From Asticcacaulis benevestitus DSM 16100 = ATCC BAA-896 (GTDB taxonomy: Bacteria > Pseudomonadota > Alphaproteobacteria > Caulobacterales > Caulobacteraceae), in NCBI RefSeq assembly GCF_000376105.1, contig NZ_AQWM01000028.1, positions 1 through 49,567 on the forward strand: a stretch of 49,567 nucleotides of DNA, read 5' to 3'. Position numbers and translations under genes: made by a program. The notes beneath the pieces are model-generated. The model searched no databases and was not told the DNA's origin. It worked only from the letters and a program-made list of their open reading frames with translations. Below, one piece after another: positions 8,476-14,512 of the stretch (position 1 is its first letter; each line of letters starts with the position of its first letter).

Positions 8476-9789
8476 TCAGGCCTCGCTGACGTTAAGCTGG
8501 AAGGTTTCCTGCTCACGTAGGAAGGTCAGCACATTTTCGGAAAAACCGTCGATGTGCGTCCATGTCCCGTAGCCGACGCCATGGCGGGCGGAAGCGACGT
8601 TGATCATGTAGGCCTTGGCGGCCACAGGATCAGGCACGACGTCCTGGCTTTGTTCGTCGGTGATCACGATGAGGCGATCATGTTTGATCGCGTTCACATG
8701 CGTCACCGCCTTACCGAGCAAGGTGCCGTTGGACGGTTGCGACCTTATGATCGCATCGATCCCGGCCATCCCCCGACGCGGCGGCACTTCAATCACTTCG
8801 TTGGAGAAGCTGAAGACCCGCACGTCGCCAGGGATGATGGACGCCAGCGTCGCCGCCGCATCCATGCGCGTCAGGTCGGATTTCGCCGATAGACGCACAT
8901 TCATCGACGGTGATACGTCGACCAGGATCAGAGTCCGCCCCTTAAGAACGGGTTGTTCCAAGATGGTCTCGGCCAGGGCCTGATCGAGCCACGGTTCGAA
9001 CCGGGGGGCCGCCCGCGCTGCCGCCACATACCGGAACGGCAACACACGCTCGGCACCACGACGCGCAAGGATTGCATCCTTGACCAGCGCTTCGTCAACG
9101 CCGGCCTGATCCATGTTCCGCAGGTTACGCAACAGTGCCAGATAGCCGAGCTTTCGCTCGCCCAGCAGGCGCGTAAAGGTCGCGGCCTTGTCCGCCCCGC
9201 CCGACAGCGCCACCTCCCACGTGTCGGGAGAGGCAAGCGTCTTATCGACCAGTTGCTTCCAGATCTCGGCCTGGGCCGTATCCCTGGGTTTGGCGTGACA
9301 CAGGAACAAGACGTCGCGCAGTTTGACGTCTCCGTCGCGGTCGTACTTGGCCAGTTGGTAAGCGTCGAATTTGACGAAGGCGCGCGCAAGGCCCAGCTTC
9401 ATCTGCTTCGACAACGGACGTTTGCCGTTACGCCAGTACAGCGTCACAAGCTCGGTCATTTCGTCGGCCCGCTGGATCACACGCTCAATCGTCGGTGCGA
9501 CCATGGGGCCGCCCTTGGCGATCAGCGCGCACAGCAGCATCAGCGGAGCGTGCCGCAGCTTCATCAGCTCGCGCGCTTCGACCGCTAACGCAGCCAGGAT
9601 TTCTGACGGCACTTCAACCGCGAGCGCAAGGATGCGATCGGCGATCGTCTGACCGTCTTCATAGAATTCGTTTTCCCACAACAGGCAGGACAGAACCGAA
9701 CGCCGAAGCTTTTGTTCGACAGTCAGTTCCCGCGCTGGGGCGCCCTCGTGCGTGATGCCGGGGACCTTTTTGAAAATATTGAACCGCAT
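8476..9789 (-). CDS. rsr: Ro60-family RNA-binding protein (TROVE plus VWA)
   Basis: A 437-residue Ro60 orthologue. The N-terminal ~260 residues form the alpha-helical HEAT-like TROVE ring, with AARAAPRFEPWL near its end. The C-terminal VWA domain has the MIDAS motif DVSPSMN (DxSxS) followed by a threonine/aspartate segment, VITDEQSQD. Ro60/Rsr proteins bind misfolded RNA ends in the ring and Y RNA on its outer surface; bacterial Rsr works with nucleases or RNA-repair enzymes. The start at 9789 has a near-perfect AAGGAG at the right spacing; the longer frame to 9891 has no domain support. It lies directly downstream of four Y-like RNAs and starts an operon with a helix-turn-helix gene and an RNA kinase-phosphatase-ligase. 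Confidence 0.92.
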   Translation of the reverse strand: MRFNIFKKVPGITHEGAPARELTVEQKLRRSVLSCLLWENEFYEDGQTIADRILALAVEVPSEILAALAVEARELMKLRHAPLMLLCALIAKGGPMVAPTIERVIQRADEMTELVTLYWRNGKRPLSKQMKLGLARAFVKFDAYQLAKYDRDGDVKLRDVLFLCHAKPRDTAQAEIWKQLVDKTLASPDTWEVALSGGADKAATFTRLLGERKLGYLALLRNLRNMDQAGVDEALVKDAILARRGAERVLPFRYVAAARAAPRFEPWLDQALAETILEQPVLKGRTLILVDVSPSMNVRLSAKSDLTRMDAAATLASIIPGDVRVFSFSNEVIEVPPRRGMAGIDAIIRSQPSNGTLLGKAVTHVNAIKHDRLIVITDEQSQDVVPDPVAAKAYMINVASARHGVGYGTWTHIDGFSENVLTFLREQETFQLNVSEA

Positions 9790-9923
9790 TGGGCTCTCCT
9801 TTTCCGGACATCGAGGCGCAAAGCGGCCTTCACCGGACACCGTGTCCGATGGCATTTGCGCGTGTAATGGGCTGAGGCGGCGGCAGGCCATACAATTGGC
9901 GGACGCTGCGAGATGGGTGTTTA

Positions 9924-9953
9924 GTGCGTAGCAAGGCTAGAACGCACCTTGCT
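9924..9953 (-). promoter_or_regulatory. Competing hairpins in the rsr leader
   Basis: On the minus strand AGCAAGG (9953-9947) pairs with CCTTGCT (9936-9930). GTGCG (9947-9943) can instead pair with CGCAC (9928-9924). The two stems exclude each other and lie between Y-like RNA 4 and rsr, 135 nt before its start. This could be an attenuator or a processing site; there is no clear U-run. Confidence 0.35.
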
Positions 9954-9968
9954 GCTACTGATTACGTT

Positions 9969-10087
9969 CCGGGGGTACGGACGGGATCGTCAGCCCCTCC
10001 CCCAGCGAACCGGGTTTGGGTTGGGGAGTCGAACCCCGGCCTTGCGGCTTCTCCAGATCGATGAAAACGTATCCCTACGCCACCCGG
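9969..10087 (-). ncRNA. Y-RNA-like RNA 4 (nearest to rsr)
   Basis: Read on the minus strand: CCGGG, loop TGGCGTA, then GGGAT(A)CG on the 5' side; CGATCCC, loop GTCCGTACC, then CCCGG on the 3' side. The helices pair fully except for one bulged A, and the internal loop has the same 7 by 9 nt shape and sequence as in RNAs 1-3. The conserved TTTCATCG follows the second helix. Inside are a GCC-GCAA-GGC hairpin and a T-arm, GGGG-TTCGACT-CCCC, but no good D-arm, so the tRNA-like module is degenerate. ACCGGGT/ACCCGGT (10088-10082, 10015-10009) could also close a tRNA-like cloverleaf instead. Ends are approximate. Confidence 0.68.
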
Positions 10088-10145
10088 TGTGCCGCTCAAA
10101 TGGTTCCTATTGCAGGCCTGTTTAAGCGACGAGGCAGTTACTAAC

Positions 10146-10169
10146 GCAACTTGTTGCGTAATGCAACAA
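10146..10169. promoter_or_regulatory. GCAAC/GTTGC palindromes, right side of RNA 4
   Basis: GCAAC-TT-GTTGC (10146-10157) overlaps TTGTTGC-GTAAT-GCAACAA (10151-10169), giving three alternating half-sites. The second palindrome matches TGTTGC-ATACC-GCAACA at 10629-10645. It sits between RNA 3 and RNA 4. A repressor operator is the simplest reading; as RNA it would form a hairpin just after the TTTTT tail of RNA 3. Confidence 0.5.
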
Positions 10170-10176
10170 AAATGAT

Positions 10177-10344
10177 TCAGAATCGGCTTTCCGGGAACAA
10201 GCGAATCCGGTGGGAGGTGCTTCCGCCGGATATTGCCGTATCCGGGCCACGCTGGCTTGACGGAAAAACCGTCATCCAGGGCTCACCATTTCCCGAGGTG
10301 GCAGCGAAGAAACCGAACTCTACACCACGGAAAACCAACTCTGA
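10177..10344 (-). ncRNA. Y-RNA-like RNA 3
   Basis: On the minus strand TCAGAGTTGGTTTTCCG pairs with CGGAAAGCCGATTCTGA as a 17-bp helix (G-U allowed). This is followed by the internal loop TGGTGTA opposite GCTTGTTCC, then GAGTTCGG/CCGGATTC (8 bp), then the shared TTTCTTCG motif. The apical region has no T-arm or D-arm but holds strong hairpins, TGACGG-TTTTT-CCGTCA and CCGGATA-CGGCAA-TATCCGG. The 3' end is followed by ATCATTTTT, which fits a Rho-independent end for the whole array. It shares the putative Rsr-binding stem but not the tRNA mimicry. Confidence 0.72.
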
Positions 10345-10347
10345 GAC

Positions 10348-10473
10348 GGCCAGGGAAAAAACGACAACAGCAGGTGCTCTACCCCTGAGCTACGCGAAGG
10401 AACCTTCACGACCGGATTCGAACCGGCGACAACCTCGTTATGAGCGATGAAGCTGTTGTCTGCGCCACTGGCC
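10348..10473 (-). ncRNA. Y-RNA-like RNA 2 with permuted tRNA module
   Basis: On the minus strand GGCCAG/CTGGCC, internal loop TGGCGCA opposite GTTTTTTCC, then GACAACAGC/GCTGTTGTC (9 bp). The apical part reads T-arm (CCGGTTCGAATCCGG, 10426-10412), a closed 7-bp acceptor-like hairpin (CGTGAAG-GTTC-CTTCGCG), TA, and D-arm (GCTCAGGGGTAGAGC, 10390-10376). That is a tRNA opened at the anticodon and closed at the acceptor. A bulge on the 5' strand contains CTTCATCGCTCATAACG, resembling an elongator-Met anticodon loop and also the shared TTCATCG motif. It is not a translating tRNA: no free acceptor or CCA end. Confidence 0.8.
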
Positions 10474-10617
10474 GCAGTTGTCAGAGGGAACAGACGAAAG
10501 CGCCTATTCTGTTGCTCTATCCAATTGAGCTACCCGGTTGCCCGGGGCCGGCTTCGAACCGGCAACCTACAGATTAACGAAGGAATCGCTTTCTACACCA
10601 CTCTGACAAAGCAGCCA
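10469..10617 (-). ncRNA. Y-RNA-like RNA 1 with permuted tRNA module
   Basis: On the minus strand TGGCTGC/GCGGCCA, TTGTCAGAG/CTCTGACAA, internal loop TGGTGTA opposite GTCTGTTCC, GAAAGCG/CGCTTTC, an asymmetric loop with TTCCTTCG, then TCTGT/ACAGA in the place of an anticodon stem. The apical module follows as a 5-nt AGGTT variable loop, T-arm (GCCGGTTCGAAGCCGGC, 10563-10547), closed acceptor hairpin CCCGG-GCAA-CCGGG, TA, and D-arm GCTCAATTGGATAGAGC (10530-10514). This permuted order is what is described for bacterial YrlA Y RNAs. Its outermost stem overlaps that of RNA 2 by a few bases, so the two outer stems compete unless the RNAs are made separately. Confidence 0.82.
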
Positions 10618-10628
10618 TTACGGGCAAA

Positions 10629-10645
10629 TGTTGCATACCGCAACA
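10629..10645. promoter_or_regulatory. TGTTGC-ATACC-GCAACA palindrome upstream of RNA 1
   Basis: A perfect 6-bp inverted repeat with 5-bp spacer, 12 bp before the predicted 5' end of RNA 1. It is the same sequence type as the palindromes at 10146-10169, with a further single GCAACA half-site at about 10695. The position suits an operator over the promoter of the RNA array; the small operon-encoded helix-turn-helix protein is a candidate ligand. Confidence 0.5.
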
Positions 10646-10926
10646 GGTAAAGTGCCCTTTGAGTTCGTGCACAGCGAATAGTGTTTCAAATGCAACAATA
10701 TCATAGTGGTGGCTCCTGCGCGCCCAATCAGGAAATAGATTGTTCGTGGAGGTAGATCTCGCGACCATAAGCAGACATCAGCTAGCTGCAGGTGTGAAAA
10801 ACTCCATCGACTGCGCCCATATCCGGTGGGCATGTAAACTTCTTTTGGTGCGGTTTTAATGCCACAAGGGGGCGCTAACATGGCGTCGAAGCTTGTGGGC
10901 GCCGTCTCAGCACTTATGTTTCGCTG
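10646..10926. other. Intergenic region, presumed promoter of the Y-RNA/rsr array
   Basis: No convincing coding sequence. Minus-strand frames here lack ribosome sites and recognisable domains. I looked for a sigma-54 promoter of the RtcR-controlled type (GG, 10 bp, GC) and did not find one. Confidence 0.4.
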
Positions 10927-11139
10927 ATGCGGACACTCATCTATATATTACTTTTCATTTTAATAGCCGTTCTTGCTGCCACGTTTGGCCGCTCTATTGG
11001 CCGTTCCGTTAAGGGTGGTATAGCATTTGCGTCGGTTCTGCTTGGCGTGGGCGTAGTTATGGACTCACCAGCGCGCCATGGCATCGAGGCTGTTGAAAGC
11101 GAGCGCGACGATTCTGAAGCTTCGAAAGATGGCGAGTAA
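10927..11139 (+). CDS. Small membrane protein, unknown
   Basis: A 70-residue protein. The N-terminal LIYILLFILIAVLAATFG is a strong membrane helix, followed by a second hydrophobic stretch (IAFASVLLGVGVVM) and an acidic tail. It is opposite in direction to both neighbouring blocks and separates the RNA-repair and defence blocks. No family recognised, and the ribosome site is weak, so it may not be a real gene. Confidence 0.42.
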   Translation: MRTLIYILLFILIAVLAATFGRSIGRSVKGGIAFASVLLGVGVVMDSPARHGIEAVESERDDSEASKDGE

Positions 11140-11304
11140 ATAGCTCGCCTCCTCCCTTGTCGGCTTGGCGCCCAACGCGGCCATCTGTCGAGGTAATAAC
11201 CAAACGGCCTGTAAGGGGTTATTGGCGACTCACTTTTTTCTCTAACTGAACGGATCAAAGAACGGGGCAACGTCGGCGACCAACATGGATGCTCGCCCCT
11301 CGAC

Positions 11305-12147
11305 TTAAATACTCAGTAGCGTCCGCGAACGATCACGGATCGCCATTTCCAAGGCCTGTAACCCTTCTGCGTTAGGGTAATAAGTGATGACTCGCAGGTG
11401 GCGTAAATCGAAGGGCACATAATCTATGTGCTGCGTGATGAGGATCACTTCACGGCCAAGCGCGTGCGCAATCCCCACCTCGTAGAAGACATTTGGGTTC
11501 TTACCTGTGCAGTCGGCAACGATGATGCGAGACCGATCAATCAAACTCACGATGTCCTGCATGATCTGATGATGGATCCAAATATCGTCTGCGCGGTTCA
11601 CAGTCATACCCACGCTGGCTCCTGCGCGTTGTATCGCCTCATAGACCGGGGTGAACCCAGCGTCAAAAGGCATCATTGCAGACATTTGACTTGCGTCGAT
11701 CGCTGTCGCCTCGCTAACCGTAAACACCGTGGGCCTATTGCGCAGAGGTGTCAGCGCCCTTAGAAAGACTCGATAAATATCGACATCCTTTAGGGCCCAA
11801 TGGGTGCGGTTGAATTCAAAGTCCGCCATCTGAAGTTCACCGGCAATCGTGCCGATCCAAGGGACGGGAACCGGCGGAATATTCGTGTCAAAACTATATT
11901 CGAGTATGATGTCGCCACCACTCGAGGCCGATACCCGTGTGATCTGGCCAACCCTCGCGAGATTGTCCCCTGATCCCTCCTCAGACATGAACAAGGCGGG
12001 ATACTGCATCAATTTATTAAAATTGGGACCATGCGCAGCTGTATGGTCTGCTGCTATATGATCTTCCGTGTATTCGAATATCCTGGAACGCGTGAAGCTG
12101 CTCCGATGCGGCTGCCAGCCACCGCCCATTACCACTAGATTATACAC
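11305..12147 (-). CDS. Protein with C-terminal deoxyribosyltransferase/TIR-like domain
   Basis: About 280 residues. The C-terminal ~120 residues (MSAMMPFDAGFTPVYEAIQ, DDIWIHHQIMQDIVSLIDRS, VADCTGKNPNVFYEVGIAHA) form the Rossmann-like fold of nucleoside 2-deoxyribosyltransferase and TIR-like effectors. The NPNVFYEVGIAHALG segment with its glutamate is the typical signature. Related domains in defence proteins cleave nucleotides or NAD; the substrate here is unknown. The N-terminal ~150 residues (FNKLMQYPALFM, RVGQITRV, HWALKDVDIYRVFL) form a beta-rich domain I do not recognise. The frame opens with GTG at 12180, but I prefer GTG at 12147, which follows AAGGAGGG. It is last in the defence block. 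Confidence 0.68.
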   Translation of the reverse strand: MYNLVVMGGGWQPHRSSFTRSRIFEYTEDHIAADHTAAHGPNFNKLMQYPALFMSEEGSGDNLARVGQITRVSASSGGDIILEYSFDTNIPPVPVPWIGTIAGELQMADFEFNRTHWALKDVDIYRVFLRALTPLRNRPTVFTVSEATAIDASQMSAMMPFDAGFTPVYEAIQRAGASVGMTVNRADDIWIHHQIMQDIVSLIDRSRIIVADCTGKNPNVFYEVGIAHALGREVILITQHIDYVPFDLRHLRVITYYPNAEGLQALEMAIRDRSRTLLSI

Positions 12148-12318
12148 CGTGCCCTCCTTCGCATTCTGGGCTAGCAACACATCCTACGGCTGTGTCATCA
12201 GATACATCGAACAGTCAGATGAGATATCCACCGAGCTAAGTGGTATAACGTTTTCAAATGTCACGCAGGCGCTTAAGGTCTTAGCGCCCGAGCCAGTCTC
12301 TGCGCCGGATTGACAATA

Positions 12319-12984
12319 TCAAACGAACCAATCTTTGCGATCACGAGTCGCCCCCTGAAGTATTCGATCGTAGGTTGCCACTCGAACCTTGTCTCCCAAG
12401 CCCTCAAATTCGGCGCGGCATCTCTGTTGCGCCTCGGTCTCCGTCTGGGAATTGCCGATGACGAGAATGATGCCCTTTGGTGACGCTAAATGGGTCAGCC
12501 CAGTATTTGATCGCACCGTCTCGATATAGTTCAGGAAATGCGCGTAGTAACCGGCGCATTGTGCAATGGCTTTATGTCCGTCAGTCGAATATCCGTCGCC
12601 CCGGGCGTTTGAAAACTGCACGTCAGGCCGCTTCAGCTCGACGATCCACCAATACAAACCTAAGGAATTGCGGTTCGCCACCAGGAAGTCAGGTATGAGG
12701 CCCGGCCGACCGTCCACAGAAGAGGTGCGGATCGTCCGCTTGGGATAGGCCCATGTACCGTGGTGACCGGACTCGGGAATCACATACTGGAGCAGATAGG
12801 GGTTCGCTTCTATTGCTCGATGGATACTTTCCTCATTTCCGTCTTCAAGCGCCATTTGGAAGTCACGGAAATGGTCCTTGTTCAGATTGTTGATGTTACC
12901 ATAACATGAGCCTGGAAACTCAGCGGCGGCCCTGCGTTCATCTTCCTCGGTCCACCGGGCCGGCTTTATTTCAAATCTCGCCAC
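12319..12984 (-). CDS. Shedu-like (DUF4263) nuclease
   Basis: A 221-residue protein with a PD-(D/E)xK nuclease core: IPDFLV (D99), WWIVELKRP (E116, K118), and a helix with Q142 in KAIAQCAGYYAHF. This layout fits SduA of the Shedu anti-phage system, a single-gene defence nuclease. An N-terminal helical region (1-70, with HRAIEANPYLLQ) corresponds to the variable sensor part; it is short compared with many SduA proteins. The GTG start at 12984 has GGAGATGAT before it. It lies 103 bp after gajB on the same strand. Whether it acts alone or with its neighbours cannot be told from sequence. Confidence 0.75.
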   Translation of the reverse strand: MARFEIKPARWTEEDERRAAAEFPGSCYGNINNLNKDHFRDFQMALEDGNEESIHRAIEANPYLLQYVIPESGHHGTWAYPKRTIRTSSVDGRPGLIPDFLVANRNSLGLYWWIVELKRPDVQFSNARGDGYSTDGHKAIAQCAGYYAHFLNYIETVRSNTGLTHLASPKGIILVIGNSQTETEAQQRCRAEFEGLGDKVRVATYDRILQGATRDRKDWFV

Positions 12985-13087
12985 ATCATCTCCGATTGTT
13001 AAGTCGATCGTCAGCGCGATCTGAATCGCGGTCGGATTGTTTTCAGATCATTACTGAAGGTTTTGCTATCGACAAGTCAGTTGCAAT

Positions 13088-14512
13088 TTATGGAATAACC
13101 GGACGCCTTGCGAAAGCACTGATCGTCCGAGCCCCCCTCGACAAAGCGACGTACAGATGTTCTCGGCTCATTCGGTTCTTAGGATTATCGGCGTCAAGAA
13201 TGATCACGTGGTCAGCTTCCAGCCCTTTCAGCAACAGGGTGGACCCAATCGACTTCGGTGCGATGTCGCGGCCGGAATGCCGTCTTTGCTCCCTGAGACC
13301 GACGGTGTATGTCGCCAGATCTTGAGGCGCGCCTTGCACCACCGACTTCAATGCCTCCAGCATCATGTAGTAGGCACTGTCTCTATAAATGCGCCGCGAG
13401 GTGTCTGCTGACATAACCTTGAAAAAAGCGATAACTTCCGCGTACCCACCACTTTGATTGACGGCCAGGGCCGCCATCTCAGCAGGCGTAGGCTCGGTAC
13501 GATTTCGGCGATTCAAAATCGACTGAATTCGGGTTTGGATTTGCGTGCCACCTACGTTCGTCATCACCGAAGAGAGAAAATCCAGTGAAGCCTGTAAAAG
13601 CGGCGCGCCAACTTGGCTATTCATCGACCTGGCGCTCGCCACCACATCGCCAAAATCGACCGGTTCCACCACGCTGACGCCATGCGCCCGGCTAGCATAA
13701 TTGTGCCGCGAAGTGGCCTGGATCGAATCCCCAATAATCAAAATGGATTGGCTAGGATATTGGCGAGATAGCTCATACTGAACGCGAACCTGAGTGGTGA
13801 TGTTTTGATTGAAGTCGTTTGTCAAAGGGTACCAGGTCACGTGCCCCGGGCAGGTTCGAAGGTCAATCTGATGACTGTTCTGTAAAGCCTGCCGAGCGCC
13901 AAGTAGCCAGACACCTAGATTGTTCGCACCAACCCGATTCCACCGCCAGGGTGTTTGTAGCGTTCCAAGAAGTGGAAATGTGCCCATGACATCATTCGTC
14001 CAGTCGGGAAACGGCTCCCGTCGGAAGTTGAAGATGCACTGCATTGGATCTCCGAAGACAACCGTGGGCAAGACACGGGCTAGGCCACTGACAATGCCGT
14101 GCTGGTTGGACGTGCAGTCCTGATATTCATCAACAAACAACCGCCCGTAGGTCGCTCTGATTTCGGAATTAATATGACCGGACTTACAAAGGGTGCCGAT
14201 CGCGTTCTGAATAGCGACATAGTCGGGATTTTGGGTCACATCATGTGCGTAACCGGCTCGCTCCGGAAACATTGAGATTAATGCCAATGCCCAGCCCGCG
14301 ATCGTGTTCAGCCTGTAGGCACTTGACGGGACGCCAAGTCTCTTCAACCGTGCCCGCAGAACGGCAACCCCGGCCGTTGTGTGTGTGAGGAGAAGCGATG
14401 GTTTTGTCGCCTGTTGCGCGACAGAGGCGACAATGAGTTCAGTCTTCCCGCATCCCGCCGGCGCAACTACACACCCCCTCGCCGTACCCAGCACATCAGC
14501 GACGTCGACCAT
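13088..14512 (-). CDS. gajB: UvrD-like helicase, Gabija GajB-like
   Basis: A 474-residue superfamily 1 helicase. Motif I is APAGCGKT (17-24), motif II LFVDEYQDC, a FGDPMQCIF motif III, KGLEADHVIILDAD (motif V area) and YVALSRGARTI (motif VI). The length and the pairing with an OLD-type ATPase-TOPRIM gene fit GajB of the Gabija anti-phage system, which forms a complex with GajA and responds to DNA ends and nucleotide depletion. The ATG follows the gajA TAG with no gap (TAGATG), so the pair is translationally coupled. A general repair helicase is less likely given that linkage. Confidence 0.83.
   Translation of the reverse strand: MVDVADVLGTARGCVVAPAGCGKTELIVASVAQQATKPSLLLTHTTAGVAVLRARLKRLGVPSSAYRLNTIAGWALALISMFPERAGYAHDVTQNPDYVAIQNAIGTLCKSGHINSEIRATYGRLFVDEYQDCTSNQHGIVSGLARVLPTVVFGDPMQCIFNFRREPFPDWTNDVMGTFPLLGTLQTPWRWNRVGANNLGVWLLGARQALQNSHQIDLRTCPGHVTWYPLTNDFNQNITTQVRVQYELSRQYPSQSILIIGDSIQATSRHNYASRAHGVSVVEPVDFGDVVASARSMNSQVGAPLLQASLDFLSSVMTNVGGTQIQTRIQSILNRRNRTEPTPAEMAALAVNQSGGYAEVIAFFKVMSADTSRRIYRDSAYYMMLEALKSVVQGAPQDLATYTVGLREQRRHSGRDIAPKSIGSTLLLKGLEADHVIILDADNPKNRMSREHLYVALSRGARTISAFARRPVIP

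Noticed and set aside
9969..10617. A cluster of ordinary tRNA genes
   Set aside because: T-arms and D-arms are present, but in permuted order, with closed acceptor hairpins and no CCA ends. The Y RNA fold explains all the pairing.
10600..10720. Sigma-54 promoter as in RtcR-controlled repair operons
   Set aside because: GGGCACTTTACCTGTTGC looks similar, but the GG-GC spacing is 13 rather than 10, and no RtcR gene is seen.
10618..10881. 87-codon minus frame upstream of the Y-like RNAs
   Set aside because: It overlaps the palindromic site and RNA 1 promoter region and shows no protein-like features.
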